A stretch of 37,322 nucleotides of DNA from a virus. Positions 21,204 to 31,702 of the stretch are shown piece after piece. The notes under the pieces were generated by a model that saw only the letters and a list, made by a program, of their open reading frames with translations, made no database searches and was not told the origin of the DNA. Each line of letters opens with the position of its first letter. The first letter of the stretch is position 1. A program made the position numbers and the translations under genes. The stretch lies in the IMG/VR virus record IMGVR_UViG_3300011013_000042, positions 1 to 37,322 of that record; one strand, written 5' to 3'.

Positions 21204-23585
21204 TTAATCCCCTAAAAGACTTGCGCTTCTATCGTAGTAGTATTTATTACCGTTTTTTAAGTCCTTAACTTGTTTTTTTGAGCTGTATCCTGGCTCTAAC
21301 ATTTCATAAATACTGTTCATGAAGATATAGTTCAACATAGGGCCAGCTATTGGCATATTATAACCTGGAAGGTTTTTTTGTAAAATCTTAAAGGCTTTCA
21401 TTCCAGTTTTACTATTTAACTCAGTGCCCTCAATACCGCCCTTAAGTAAATTCTCAACATCGGCCAGTTGTCCAAAGGTAGGGCCCGCAATATCTTTAAA
21501 GATACTCCGACCAAAATGCTTGTATTCACCTCTAATCATATCTAAAGTATATTGGGCACTTAACGGCAAAACGCTATTTGCAAAAGAATCCTCAAAAAAT
21601 TTCTCATCAAATTTAGTTTCTTTACCCTTTAACACATCTTTTATAGCTTGACCGCCCATATGAAACATATAGGCAGAAGCGGCTAAACTCGCTGTTGCCG
21701 TGGCATAACCTATTCGCCCTCCATTTGCCTTGGCAGTTTCACCTACCCTATTAAAAACTCTTGGTTGAGCCAAAGCAAAAGACTTAAATTGTAGCATCAA
21801 TCTAAGTCCTGCCCCCATAGGATCTGTAGAAGAGAGTCCTTGATTTATCATGGCCCTCTCACGTATAGACGCTTCAGGAGAACCAACACGCGCCATATCT
21901 CCAATATACATAGAGTATTTACGAGTCGCTTCGGGGGATAAACCCATTTCCCTCATTCTTGCAGGAGAAACCCAGAAATTCTTACCATCAATAGTTTCAG
22001 AACCTTGCCTTATAGCATCCCAATCTTTTGAAGAAATATCAAATCTTTCTAAGCCAAATCTAAAAGAAGGGTCCAATTCTTTAAAAGTCATATCCTTAAC
22101 ATCATGGACAAACCCTGCAAACCATTTAGCATTAGCAGTTTTTGCCCTGGATGATTGAGCCTCCAATAAAGTAGCTGACATGAAGAAATCTCTAGTTCTA
22201 GACCAAAATCCCGCACCATTTCTAATTATACCGTCTGAGCCTGAGCCCATGCGGTCATAAACTTCGGCTTGCAAATCGCCAAAATACATGTCCATTCTAG
22301 CCGCTATTTTATTTCTATCAGAAGTTTTTAAAACTGAAAAAAACTTTTTAATTCCATTTAGAGTTTGAACCCCTTTAGTGCCTGTAGCGGCCTTAAAATT
22401 ACTAACAGAGAAAGAAGTGTCACTTACAGTTGCGCCAAGTGCTGTACCTAATTTTGATATTGCTTGAACTACCCCTAAATTTCTGACTGTTTTAGATAGC
22501 CATTCTCTTGAAGGATCAAATTCATGCCCAAACATTTGATTTTTCCAAGCTAATCGTTGACGACCTTGTGAAAAGAACCCTGAAGAATTAAATTTGGCGC
22601 GTTCTTTACCTGTTAAAGTTTCTGCTATTCCTTTCTCTAGCCATTCATATGTATTTTTTGGATTAGGCCCAAATATTCGTGCAGCAGCAGTCATTTTTGA
22701 AGTGGTCTCAGCACTCAAAACTACAGTATCAAGTAGTGTGCCCTTCCCAAATTTAGAATTATATTCCGCCCAAGACTTACCGTTTTTAAAATGTAATGAT
22801 CTTTTACCTTTTACAGAAAAGCCTATAGTGTTTTCCACACCTCCTTCGATTATCTCATCGTAAATACCTCCTAAAAAAGCTTCTCTAGTTTCTCCAGAAG
22901 GAAGCGAATCAAAAGTTTCGTCGGAAAGCCTATCTTTTATTTCTGCGACCCATTCTTCTTTTTTAACTTTAGACAATTTAATTGGGTCATGTGTCTGGCG
23001 AGTAATGTAGTCGCCTCTTTGTTTAATACTTATTCCAGCAGACCGCAATAAATCAAGCATATGGTCATTGACGCCTTTAATGGCTTTAGCAGATTCTCTC
23101 ACTGCTTCACTAACCCCCGAAATACTTTCTCCACGATGAAGCTTTATAATAGCGTCAGCAACATCAAGATCCATCTCGCCTGTTCTTAATTGGGGAATTA
23201 GGTCATTAAGTCCTTGAGAGAGCATATTGTAGATTCTGCCTTTTATAGAATTTAATCCACCCTCAAAACTTACATTACCTCCCGTCACAGATTTAGACAC
23301 CCCAAAAGTTTTTGCTCTAAAAATATCGTTTCCCCGTAAATCCACAGATTCAACAAACCTAATTAATTCTTTACGTTTAATAACTTCCGATGCCTTTTCT
23401 TCTAAGATAGCCTGCACTTCTTCAATACTTCTTTTTTTAATTTTGGCCGCAGCAATAGCGTAATCTGCCCTTTTACTCGCATCAGTCAATGCTTGAAAAG
23501 TACCTTCTAAATCTTCCCTCTTAAGATCAGGAAACTTTGTTAATACCTTACTAAGACAATCTATTCTTTTTACTTTTTTAGCCAT
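21204..23585 (-). CDS. Large ejection/internal virion protein
   Basis: A 793-residue, mostly helical protein without a signal peptide. It follows two other ejection proteins in the order seen in podoviruses and occupies the place of T7 gp16. The C-terminal third contains a hydrophobic segment (GYATATASLAASAYMFHMGG, about 628-647) and an end typical of polyvalent internal virion proteins (LPLSAQYTLD, GPMLNYIF). No transglycosylase motif is evident. Such proteins are expelled into the cell to make a channel for DNA. It overlaps the upstream stop by eight bases. Confidence 0.7.
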   Translation of the reverse strand: MAKKVKRIDCLSKVLTKFPDLKREDLEGTFQALTDASKRADYAIAAAKIKKRSIEEVQAILEEKASEVIKRKELIRFVESVDLRGNDIFRAKTFGVSKSVTGGNVSFEGGLNSIKGRIYNMLSQGLNDLIPQLRTGEMDLDVADAIIKLHRGESISGVSEAVRESAKAIKGVNDHMLDLLRSAGISIKQRGDYITRQTHDPIKLSKVKKEEWVAEIKDRLSDETFDSLPSGETREAFLGGIYDEIIEGGVENTIGFSVKGKRSLHFKNGKSWAEYNSKFGKGTLLDTVVLSAETTSKMTAAARIFGPNPKNTYEWLEKGIAETLTGKERAKFNSSGFFSQGRQRLAWKNQMFGHEFDPSREWLSKTVRNLGVVQAISKLGTALGATVSDTSFSVSNFKAATGTKGVQTLNGIKKFFSVLKTSDRNKIAARMDMYFGDLQAEVYDRMGSGSDGIIRNGAGFWSRTRDFFMSATLLEAQSSRAKTANAKWFAGFVHDVKDMTFKELDPSFRFGLERFDISSKDWDAIRQGSETIDGKNFWVSPARMREMGLSPEATRKYSMYIGDMARVGSPEASIRERAMINQGLSSTDPMGAGLRLMLQFKSFALAQPRVFNRVGETAKANGGRIGYATATASLAASAYMFHMGGQAIKDVLKGKETKFDEKFFEDSFANSVLPLSAQYTLDMIRGEYKHFGRSIFKDIAGPTFGQLADVENLLKGGIEGTELNSKTGMKAFKILQKNLPGYNMPIAGPMLNYIFMNSIYEMLEPGYSSKKQVKDLKNGNKYYYDRSASLLGD

Positions 23586-24792
23586 TGTTTCCTACACAGT
23601 TAATTAGAAGATCTGTAGAAGACTCTAATAACTTACTTCTACTCAAATCGGATTTAAGTTCTACTATTTCATCTATTAACTCTTTATTCTCTAATATCCC
23701 ACTTTCTACTGCATCATCTAAAAGATCAATGCGTTCTTTCATTAACTCTTGATGCTCTAATACTTTATCTTGATTTATATTATTAATCTTAGCATTTAAA
23801 ATATCGTCTGCTTTAGCGTCATAGTGGGAATTAGTTTCTGGGCTATTGTCCGCCAATATAGTTTTAGGCTCATCTAGTTTTATGCCGCTGACATCTATTT
23901 CTCTAAGTCTATCTGTTATATCAGAAATCTCTTTTGTAACTGCTTCAGTGGCCTCTTGACCATTTAATTTTATAAGTCTTTTATTTAGATCCTCGACCTC
24001 GACCTTTTGTGCTTTTTGTATTACTGGATCTATATCAATGCGTTTTCCCCTATCTAATTGCTTTCCTACAAAATCTGATACTGCTCCCGTAAAGTTAGTA
24101 CCGAACTTTTTAGTTAAGGGCCCAAGTAATTGAACTCCTTTAACCCCTATAGGGAACAAGGTGCCTCCGATAACTGAATTGGCCAAGGTTTGCGAGATAG
24201 AAATATCTAGGCTTTCTTGTGCCCTTCTTGCATTTACTACAGTGCTTTCTACTAGAACATCTCCTACGATATTAGCGGTTATTTGCTTAGTTATGGGGGC
24301 CTTAAATGCTGAAGCAGCTAATTTAGCCCCTACAACTTTTGCGACTCCTGCTGATCCAATCGCTATTCCTGCAAAAGCGTTAAAGGGGTCAGTTATATGG
24401 AATACTGTCTCAGCAGCAAAATTGGCCGTCTTAAAAGGGAAATTAGAAAAGGACAATGGATCGGAGTTTCCTTCTTTTTGTATCCCTTTTAAAATAGAAC
24501 GTCTTTGTTCTCTTTGATTCGCAAGTTCTAAAAACTTGCGCCCTTGAGGGGTTTTAAATCTTCCTTTCAATCTAGGGAACTCTAAGTCAATAGAAGGACC
24601 ATCTAAAAATTCTTTACTTCTGTTTTTAGCATTTTGAAGTTCCATAAAACTAAGAGCAGAATGTAAAGGGGTATTCTCTATTCCCAAAGCTAAAGAAGCC
24701 CCTAGAGTTTTTAGGCCAGAAGGTTTAGGCTTATCGAAACGAGCCCTTCCTGTAACTTCAATTATTTTATTATAGTCTAATCCAAAACTCAT
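23578..24792 (-). CDS. Ejection/internal virion protein
   Basis: A 404-residue protein. The middle (about 120-240) is rich in Ala, Gly and Val with two membrane-active-looking segments (AFAGIAIGSAGVAKVVGAKL and SQTLANSVIGGTLFPIGVKG), followed by long charged helices to the C terminus. This is the composition of podovirus ejection proteins. ATG 24792 is chosen over an upstream TTG because GGGAG is eight bases before it and the overlap ATGA couples it to the preceding gene. It may form one complex with the proteins on either side. Sequence similarity cannot be confirmed here. Confidence 0.6.
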   Translation of the reverse strand: MSFGLDYNKIIEVTGRARFDKPKPSGLKTLGASLALGIENTPLHSALSFMELQNAKNRSKEFLDGPSIDLEFPRLKGRFKTPQGRKFLELANQREQRRSILKGIQKEGNSDPLSFSNFPFKTANFAAETVFHITDPFNAFAGIAIGSAGVAKVVGAKLAASAFKAPITKQITANIVGDVLVESTVVNARRAQESLDISISQTLANSVIGGTLFPIGVKGVQLLGPLTKKFGTNFTGAVSDFVGKQLDRGKRIDIDPVIQKAQKVEVEDLNKRLIKLNGQEATEAVTKEISDITDRLREIDVSGIKLDEPKTILADNSPETNSHYDAKADDILNAKINNINQDKVLEHQELMKERIDLLDDAVESGILENKELIDEIVELKSDLSRSKLLESSTDLLINCVGNNG

Positions 24793-26927
24793 GGTAGAAG
24801 CTCCCAAGGAATAACAATAATTTCCCCATCTATATCTTTAAGAGGAGAAAATCCAGTAGAAGTCTTTTTACCCCGAGTCAAAAGATTCTCTTCTCCTAAA
24901 GAGTCATTTCTAAATAAAAATGAGACTCCATTGCTTTTAGGGGAATTAACTATTGTAGAATTTTCTCTAACTAGATCAAAAAAATCTTCTTCTGTCCCGC
25001 CTGTTTGTATTTGAAATTGCCTGGGACTTATCCCGAACTTTCTAAGATTTTCATCTAAAAATAATTTATCAAAAGATTCTTCTAGGGATTCAGCATCTCT
25101 TTCTATATCTGTAGGAGCTATAACCATAAATTTTCTGTTAATGGATCTATCAACTACAGGAACCATGCTGGAGTTTACAATAGTCTTTACTGCCTTTTTA
25201 ACTGAACCGCCTACATTGTTCCGCGTAGATGAAAAAGGGTCCATAAAAATTCTCATGGACTCAGTTACCACCGCCTCTCGAACTTCTTGAAATCTTTTAT
25301 TATTTCTAAAAGCACTGTATACAAAATCTAAGTCCCTTAATTCTCTATCTACATGCAAATTAAGATTGGACCTATTAGAACTAATTAAAGGATCAGCATC
25401 AAAGTTTTTCTTTATGCTGTTATCTGAAGCATTGGAAATTATAACTTTTTGAGATTGTATATTATCCATTTCAGCGGCCAAAGTAAATGCGGCCCCAAAT
25501 AAACTATTTACCTCTTCCATTTCATCAAAAGCTATTCGGGCCATTTTCATGCCATGTTTATTTTTAAAATTATTTAACTCTAAGACTTTTTGTTCCACTC
25601 CTTGCGCCTCTAATATTTTTGAAGATTCTAAAGTGGCTTCGTTTTTATCTAAAAATTGAGGATTCGGTAAGCCAAGTTTTTCTTGTTTTCTAAATAGCTC
25701 CGCATGAGGTAAAGTTCCTACTATTCCCCTAACATATTCTTTAGGTTTATTAGCCCTCATTCTGTCTATTCGGCCAATAGAAGATTTAACCATCTCTTCA
25801 TATTTTTTAACGTCAGCAGCATTAGCTATTGTTTTCTCAGGTAGAGGGATGTCTGAATTTTTAAAAGTTAAAAAGTCCTCTTGAGGCATTGTATTAGTGG
25901 CACGTATTAAGTCTCCCGCTTGAATAGATAAATCTATCTCTCTAATCAAATCCTCTTTATCCTTACTATCAGGAATGCCTGTCAATTTTGATGCTACTTG
26001 ATTAGAAAGAACAAAATTAGAATCTGCATCAATTACAGGCTCCATATTGATAACGGTAAGATTTTTAACGTCCTCTTTAAGCCCTTTCAGTAATTGTTTT
26101 TGTCCCGATTTTAAACTATTTATCATTTGCGTTCGATAACTTTTAGATTCTTGAGCAGACATACCTTTAAACAATATTTTAGTTTGTGGATCCTTACCCG
26201 CTAAAAAGTTATCAATCTCTTTTATTTGTTTATCATTAGAAATTCCTGGCGTAACTACCCCTATTAAATCCTGGTTAATCACTCCTTGAATAGCTCCTCT
26301 CCTGACTGCATCTATTTTTTCATTTATTATCGCTTCGGTCGCATCCTTTCTGCCATTATAGAAAAGCTCCCTATTAGCTTCAACTAAAGAAACTTCAAGA
26401 GTTAATCCTGACGAAATATCTGTAAGATTAGGATTTATTAAAGCATCTTGGGCCATTTCTACTGTGCGATTACGATCAGAGGCCACAGCAACTTTAGACC
26501 GATTAAATCTTTCCGTATCTTCTGCATTTCTTAATCGATTATTCTCAGAGGCCACGATACTAGTATTAAAGGCCTGCAATGCTCTAGGAGTAGGCGCAGA
26601 AGATCTAATGCCCCCGAGAATTTCTTTTTGCCAATCACTATACGTTTTGGAATAGCCTCTAAAATCAGTTCCGGCATGTTCTTCTCTAAGGGATTCTAAT
26701 TTTTTACGGGACTCTCTATTAAAAGTAGAAACAGAATTATTGCGATAATCTACAATTTCCGCTTGAGCACGCCTTTCTTCCAGAGCACTGACAAAGTTTG
26801 TAACTTGTCCTGCTAATTGACCAAAAGCTTTTTCTTTAATTCCCGCCTGACTTACAGGCTTAGTAGGATCTACAGTAGGATTTGGATTGACTCTAGTTCT
26901 AAGACCAATCAAAGGTATTTTGGCCAT
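24789..26927 (-). CDS. Internal virion protein (T7 gp15-like position)
   Basis: A 712-residue, largely alpha-helical, charged protein without signal peptide or membrane spans. The N terminus (IPLIGLRTRVNPNP, then SQAGIKEKAFGQLAGQV) is of a kind common in podovirus internal proteins. It sits directly after the gp14-like gene, separated by no bases (TAA then ATG), and overlaps the next gene by four. The likely role is the middle component of the ejection channel. Assignment is by position, size and composition. Confidence 0.7.
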   Translation of the reverse strand: MAKIPLIGLRTRVNPNPTVDPTKPVSQAGIKEKAFGQLAGQVTNFVSALEERRAQAEIVDYRNNSVSTFNRESRKKLESLREEHAGTDFRGYSKTYSDWQKEILGGIRSSAPTPRALQAFNTSIVASENNRLRNAEDTERFNRSKVAVASDRNRTVEMAQDALINPNLTDISSGLTLEVSLVEANRELFYNGRKDATEAIINEKIDAVRRGAIQGVINQDLIGVVTPGISNDKQIKEIDNFLAGKDPQTKILFKGMSAQESKSYRTQMINSLKSGQKQLLKGLKEDVKNLTVINMEPVIDADSNFVLSNQVASKLTGIPDSKDKEDLIREIDLSIQAGDLIRATNTMPQEDFLTFKNSDIPLPEKTIANAADVKKYEEMVKSSIGRIDRMRANKPKEYVRGIVGTLPHAELFRKQEKLGLPNPQFLDKNEATLESSKILEAQGVEQKVLELNNFKNKHGMKMARIAFDEMEEVNSLFGAAFTLAAEMDNIQSQKVIISNASDNSIKKNFDADPLISSNRSNLNLHVDRELRDLDFVYSAFRNNKRFQEVREAVVTESMRIFMDPFSSTRNNVGGSVKKAVKTIVNSSMVPVVDRSINRKFMVIAPTDIERDAESLEESFDKLFLDENLRKFGISPRQFQIQTGGTEEDFFDLVRENSTIVNSPKSNGVSFLFRNDSLGEENLLTRGKKTSTGFSPLKDIDGEIIVIPWELLP

Positions 26928-27383
26928 TTAAAACCTACCCGATGCTCTACCGGCAGAAACTGCACCGCTGAGAAATATAGACGCTCTTTGTAGTCTGCTA
27001 GCGGAGGCCAAATCAGAACCAAGACTCAAATCCACATCAGCACCTAGTTTTAATTGACGGGCCTTAAATTCTGCTTCTTTTTCATCTATTTCTAACTGAC
27101 GGGAAAGTTTTCTATTTGTATCCTCCATAACTAAAAGAGCTGATCCCGTGCCTACATCGACCCCGCCTTTTATAAACCCTGCGGCTTGACTTCCCTGGAA
27201 GGCTTTAGCTTCTAAAGTTAACAAATCTTTATTAATAAAAAACCTGTCTAAAAGTTCATTAGCTTGTACTCTTTTTGCATGGGCATTTGCTTCCGCAGCA
27301 GCTTCTTGAGCATCAGACTCTTTTTTATTAGCATATAATTGCACGGCTGTGCCAACAATTATAGCAGCGGGTAAAAAAGACAT
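26928..27383 (-). CDS. Internal virion protein (T7 gp14-like)
   Basis: A 151-residue protein starting with a hydrophobic helix (FLPAAIIVGTAVQLYA), then a long Ala/Glu-rich helix (ESDAQEAAAEANAHAKRVQA) and a Gly/Ser-rich part (GFIKGGVDVGTGSALLV) before another helix. This is the standard pattern of the smallest ejection protein, which enters the outer membrane on infection. GGAGG lies close upstream of the ATG. It follows the tail nozzle gene as in T7. Confidence 0.75.
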   Translation of the reverse strand: MSFLPAAIIVGTAVQLYANKKESDAQEAAAEANAHAKRVQANELLDRFFINKDLLTLEAKAFQGSQAAGFIKGGVDVGTGSALLVMEDTNRKLSRQLEIDEKEAEFKARQLKLGADVDLSLGSDLASASRLQRASIFLSGAVSAGRASGRF

Positions 27384-27392
27384 ATAGCCTCC

Positions 27393-29522
27393 TTAATCAT
27401 AACTAACCCCTCTCATTGCTAGCGATAGTATCGTGCAAGGATAGGGCTGTTTAGACTCTAATAATACTCTTACTGTCTCATCTGGATTTTGGGCCAAATT
27501 AATTCTTTTACTACCCGTAAAAACATTACTCCCAAAACTTATAGGATCTATTTGACCGTTGACAACACCCACAGATAAATCAAAAGTACGAAAACACTTA
27601 ACTGTAACTCTGTCAATTCTTTGAATAGATCCTTCAGAAAATCCAAAATCCCCTCCGGCCTCTATATCTACAGTTTCTATAGTAGAAGTGTACTTATATC
27701 CAAAAGCAAAAATATCAACATTCATTATGCCTACTGATGGAGAAATATCTACAAGTCCTGCACCATCAACAGGGAAATCCCCAATCACAAAACCATTCTT
27801 AGTAACTGTAACAGTCGTGTTTTTAAAATAATCTGGAGCTAAAGTAATTGTACTTCCAGTTGCTGGGAAACTTGTAATGAAAGCGGCATCTAAGAAATTT
27901 ACGGGATTAGGGAAAGTTTCAGAAAAATCTAACCCCAAAGAAGGGTAAAAGAAATCATCCCCTATAGTTTCAAGAACAAACTTATCTGCCCTTTCAAACA
28001 TCAAAAATACTTTATCTATTTCCTCAGTATTTAAAACGCAAAAACTTTCTACTTTAGATTCACCATTAAATTCTGAAATTCTGTGTCGGTGCCAAGATAA
28101 AAGCCCATTCTCTTTACTGTAAGATAAGCCTAAAAGAGAATTATTTTCAGTCAAAAGCCAAAGACAATCCCTAGAGGAGCTATACATTGCGTCTCTAAAT
28201 TGATCTATATTGCTATCATCATTCCCTCTATACATGTGGTCAGAAAGAAGATTTAAGTCTAAAGAAATATTAGAACCGTTATTTATAGAAAATCCAAAAG
28301 ATCGAACTCTTCGGCCATCATTAGTTATATAAATAACTTCATCACCTATAGTTTCAGTTCTAAAAGGTTTCCCTCCGTAACTAGTTTGGCGTGAAACACT
28401 TATCGATAAAGGGCTAAGAATACGATCATGACCTGTGGCCACATACTCCCCAGCATTTGACCCGACATTTAATACCCTTTGAGAATTTAACCAAGTAATG
28501 AATTGTGTCTTAGTAGACCCGATTCTATAAGCTATTGGATCGTTTTCGGAAATATCGCCAAAATAAAAGCTACCGGAAACATCAGTAGCAGATCCTTGAT
28601 CCTGTAAAAGCCTTTCTTGCATAAACAGAAAGGGATTGCCTGCCAATGATCCCCAGAACTTACCCGGCTCCGTTTTAGTATTAGCGTAAAAAATTCTTTG
28701 CTCAAAATACGCCATTGTTTTAGGATAACCCTTATCCCCAGACCAGGCGGACTCTGCCCAATTGGTTGAAGCGGACGTGGCCCCTAAATCAACTAAAACG
28801 GTACACGTCGCTGTGTTGCCGCTTGTAACTGTATTTACCGCAAAAACACCCTCTGTTACTCCATGAACTACTTTGAAAAATGTAGTGTCATTCATAGAAG
28901 CATTGAAAATCGCTATAGAAGAAGTTACCGTAATAACTCCAGTAGTTCCTGAAAAAGTGAAACTTGTTCCCGTAATATTCCTATCTAAATAAGGAACTCT
29001 TAAAAAAGAGTCTATTTGAGGGATAGATTCGTCGAAAAAAGGGAAAAATATAGTTTGGATAGTTACAAAGGTATCGCTTACAAATCTAAGACTAAAAGGG
29101 ACTTGAAGTCCATCTGAATGGCAAAAAAGCATTGTGTCGCCGACATTTAGAAACGTCCACTTTCCTGCGCGAGAATTAGCAATAGGAAATGCTGTGTCAT
29201 TTATTACTGTGCGGTCAGAAACTTTAACTACTCTAATATTTCCCGTAGATAAAGGGACAATAGAAGCCTCTTCAATAATTACAATATATCTTTCTTTGCG
29301 GGAGTCTTCAAAAGGGAAAATGGCAGGGCTTGCCCCTCTTTTATCTAATTCTTTAAAGAATATTGTACCTGGCCTTTTAGTCACGCCTCCAGTAATTAAT
29401 GGAAGAAAGTTTTCACAAAGTCTTAGACCTCTTGCATACTCTTGAGCGTCAATTCGACCCAAGGCCCTATCGGAAATCTCGCCGTTATTAAAATTTGTTT
29501 GAACATGATTAAACTTGGACAC
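27393..29522 (-). CDS. Tail tubular protein B (gp12-like nozzle)
   Basis: A 709-residue beta-rich protein. The N terminus has the family pattern FNNGEISDRALGRID followed by YARGLRLCENFLPLITGGV and KRPGT, shared by podovirus tail nozzles. The middle has blade-like repeats (KGYPKTMAYFEQRIFYANT, then a short Gly-rich strand pair). It forms the lower tail tube and carries fibres. The start is GTG at 29522, overlapping the adaptor gene by 14 bases, with AGGGG upstream. Length is close to T7 gp12 (794 residues) but shorter. Confidence 0.85.
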   Translation of the reverse strand: MSKFNHVQTNFNNGEISDRALGRIDAQEYARGLRLCENFLPLITGGVTKRPGTIFFKELDKRGASPAIFPFEDSRKERYIVIIEEASIVPLSTGNIRVVKVSDRTVINDTAFPIANSRAGKWTFLNVGDTMLFCHSDGLQVPFSLRFVSDTFVTIQTIFFPFFDESIPQIDSFLRVPYLDRNITGTSFTFSGTTGVITVTSSIAIFNASMNDTTFFKVVHGVTEGVFAVNTVTSGNTATCTVLVDLGATSASTNWAESAWSGDKGYPKTMAYFEQRIFYANTKTEPGKFWGSLAGNPFLFMQERLLQDQGSATDVSGSFYFGDISENDPIAYRIGSTKTQFITWLNSQRVLNVGSNAGEYVATGHDRILSPLSISVSRQTSYGGKPFRTETIGDEVIYITNDGRRVRSFGFSINNGSNISLDLNLLSDHMYRGNDDSNIDQFRDAMYSSSRDCLWLLTENNSLLGLSYSKENGLLSWHRHRISEFNGESKVESFCVLNTEEIDKVFLMFERADKFVLETIGDDFFYPSLGLDFSETFPNPVNFLDAAFITSFPATGSTITLAPDYFKNTTVTVTKNGFVIGDFPVDGAGLVDISPSVGIMNVDIFAFGYKYTSTIETVDIEAGGDFGFSEGSIQRIDRVTVKCFRTFDLSVGVVNGQIDPISFGSNVFTGSKRINLAQNPDETVRVLLESKQPYPCTILSLAMRGVSYD

Positions 29523-30093
29523 TTGCCCTACCCCTACCCCTTATACGTGAATTAGACCATAAGTCATCTTGTATTTTATCCAATTTACCTTCTTGACCGT
29601 CAATGCCTCTTGCATCTTTAAGCCAACGCAAAGCCTTTTTGTCCATTCTTTCCCCAACGCTATTACTTTGAATAAGGGGATAGGCCCAATCAGCCGCAAG
29701 TCTATACGCTAATGCTTCTGAAAAGGAGCTACTATACTCCGAAGCATTCGTATCTGAAGAAATATATTGAATATCTACAATTTCACTAAAAGATAGGAGT
29801 ACCCGACCTTCAACTACAAAATCTTCCTCGCTGAAGGACTTTCGGACTCTTAAGCAATCCGCAGGCAGTTGAAAGGCAAAGTCATACTCAAATAGAGGAG
29901 GATCAGGTAATTTTGCTAACGTAACTCGTCGCATTGCAAAATTCCAGTAGTGACTTTCAAGCAATTCATCCCTTATTTTGGTAAACTGCTCTTGGCAGAT
30001 TCTTGCGGCTTTTGAAGTATCGCTAAATGAGTTTATGCGCTCTACCCCTATTTTAATAAGGGCAGAATTGCATATAGATAAATCGGTCGCCAT
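29509..30093 (-). CDS. Tail tubular protein A (gp11-like head-tail adaptor)
   Basis: A 194-residue protein. It starts ATDLSICNSALIKIGVERI, followed by RICQEQFTKIRDELLESHYW, the pattern of gp11-family adaptors that join the portal to the tail nozzle. PPLFEYDFAFQLPADCLRV and a helical LAYRLAADWAYPLI segment complete the family layout. GGAG is present upstream of the ATG. It overlaps the nozzle gene, as is usual for this pair. Confidence 0.88.
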   Translation of the reverse strand: MATDLSICNSALIKIGVERINSFSDTSKAARICQEQFTKIRDELLESHYWNFAMRRVTLAKLPDPPLFEYDFAFQLPADCLRVRKSFSEEDFVVEGRVLLSFSEIVDIQYISSDTNASEYSSSFSEALAYRLAADWAYPLIQSNSVGERMDKKALRWLKDARGIDGQEGKLDKIQDDLWSNSRIRGRGRASVQV

Positions 30094-30105
30094 CTAATCT
30101 CCAAA

Positions 30106-30585
30106 TTAAGATTCTAGCATGTAAAAAACGAACATTTCTATAATGTTGTTAGTGGTCGTCGAAGCCTCTGTACATTTTGCAAAGATTTGGGCCCCACCAA
30201 GACCAACTTGCTGGCCAATACCAACATCGCCTGCCAAGGATCGTTTGAATACGGCCTGTCCACCAGCATCTGCCTGGTTAACAAGAGCATTTTGATCCTC
30301 CACAAGAGCGGTTCCGGCCTTATTAGTAAAGGCTTTTAAACCCATATCCAAAATTCCAGAAGCCCCCATTGAAGTATCAATCTTAATAGCAGCATCTACA
30401 ATTTTGGCCCCCTCAGGAATAAAAGGCCCTAAAATTTCGTCCCCGTTGGCCAAAACAACACCAAGGGTAGACATATCGTATTTTTCACTAACGCATTTGA
30501 CCCGGGTATCGACTTCTGAAGGATCAGTTTTCTCAATTGGAAACGCCTGAGATTTAGCGTAATTTAGACCATTTAAAATTGCCAT
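30106..30585 (-). CDS. Capsid-associated structural protein (possible decoration protein)
   Basis: A 159-residue protein immediately after the major capsid gene. It is beta-rich with many Gly and Ala residues, GPFIPEGAKIVDAAIKI near the middle and a hydrophobic C-terminal strand (IIEMFVFYML). Position and composition fit a head decoration or stabilising protein; no specific family can be named with confidence. AAAGG precedes the ATG by seven bases. Confidence 0.55.
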   Translation of the reverse strand: MAILNGLNYAKSQAFPIEKTDPSEVDTRVKCVSEKYDMSTLGVVLANGDEILGPFIPEGAKIVDAAIKIDTSMGASGILDMGLKAFTNKAGTALVEDQNALVNQADAGGQAVFKRSLAGDVGIGQQVGLGGAQIFAKCTEASTTTNNIIEMFVFYMLES

Positions 30586-30644
30586 ATCGTTACCTTTCAG
30601 AGGCCTAAGCCCCCGATTAAATTAATATTACAAGACCACCAAAA

Positions 30645-31583
30645 TTATTCAATTACGATAATCTCGATTACCTTTTCCTCTTCCATTCGAACTGAACCAA
30701 CAGAATGCTCGACAAATACTTGCGTATTCATCTTTTTGTCACGACGAGGACCAACATCAACGAAAAGATCCTCTCCAGTTACGGAAATCATCCCATCACC
30801 AATCCAAGCAAAACAACGCCTTGCTCCTGCGGGCAGAGCAGCACCGGCCCCAACATCGCCAGTCACTAAATCGTAATTCGTTACAGCGGCAGTTACAGGG
30901 AGTCTTTGAGAGCGGATAAAATTGAAATTCATGAAAAAGTCAGTTTTACCCTGAACCAATGCTTTAACTACTGCAAAATCTTGATCAGTTAATTGAGGAT
31001 CACGAAGCAAATTTTGACGTTGCTTTCCAGAGATTGCAAAGTATCTGATTATTTCTTCATCAATGTCAGCTTCATCGAATTTTGCTTGAACTAGAGTTAA
31101 AGTAAATACGTTAAGACCTACGGCCCCTGTTACACCATCTTCATCAATAGCAACAATTTTTTGTGTATCAGGAAGAGGAACAGCAATAGTACCTTTTTTA
31201 CCCGTAAAAGCATTTCCAAGAGCAGCAGCAATAAAAACGTCATCTTTTTGACGGTTTAAAGACATAATAGCTGATTGGACATAAGCGTCATCAGGGTTAA
31301 TAAGTAATCGAACACGATCTAGTCGATCAATCATGTCCCCCCATTCTGTATCCTCAAGAGTTACAGATCTACGAGAATGAGGTGTATTTAGAATCGGTGT
31401 ATCACCATGACGCTCAGTAACTGGTTGTGCCTCAACTACTCCGATTCTCTCATAATTATCCTTTTCGGATGCTTGAGTCTCCATGCGAGACTTACCGAAA
31501 AGACGAGCTTTCTTTTGTTGTGAAAGCATATAAATGTTGTTTTTAAAGCCTTCAACAAAGGCAGTGGTTATTTGAAAAGACAT
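30645..31583 (-). CDS. Major capsid protein
   Basis: A 312-residue protein. The N-terminal arm (SFQITTAFVEGFKNNIYMLSQQKKARL) and the segment RRSVTLEDTEWGDMIDRLDRVRLLINPD are those of an HK97-fold capsid subunit common in podoviruses and some siphoviruses; the spine helix and P-domain follow (DDAYVQSAIMSLNRQKDD). It lies between scaffold and adaptor genes in the expected order. It is separated from the scaffold by 179 bases containing a stem-loop terminator, and has TGAGGAT before its ATG, so its transcript level can be set separately from the upstream genes. Confidence 0.85.
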   Translation of the reverse strand: MSFQITTAFVEGFKNNIYMLSQQKKARLFGKSRMETQASEKDNYERIGVVEAQPVTERHGDTPILNTPHSRRSVTLEDTEWGDMIDRLDRVRLLINPDDAYVQSAIMSLNRQKDDVFIAAALGNAFTGKKGTIAVPLPDTQKIVAIDEDGVTGAVGLNVFTLTLVQAKFDEADIDEEIIRYFAISGKQRQNLLRDPQLTDQDFAVVKALVQGKTDFFMNFNFIRSQRLPVTAAVTNYDLVTGDVGAGAALPAGARRCFAWIGDGMISVTGEDLFVDVGPRRDKKMNTQVFVEHSVGSVRMEEEKVIEIIVIE

Positions 31584-31702
31584 AATATCCTCACTTTAAG
31601 TTTATAAAATTTTTTTATCGGTGAAGTGTCCCAAAGGATTCAGCCTAGAATTGCTTTGTTTGGGCCGGAAGGGTATCCGCAATGTCTTAATTAAATAATA
31701 AA

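Noticed and set aside
23578-24807. Frameshifted single large ejection gene made of the 404- and 793-residue frames
   Set aside because: Both have their own start context and a normal short overlap, and three separate ejection proteins are expected in this order.
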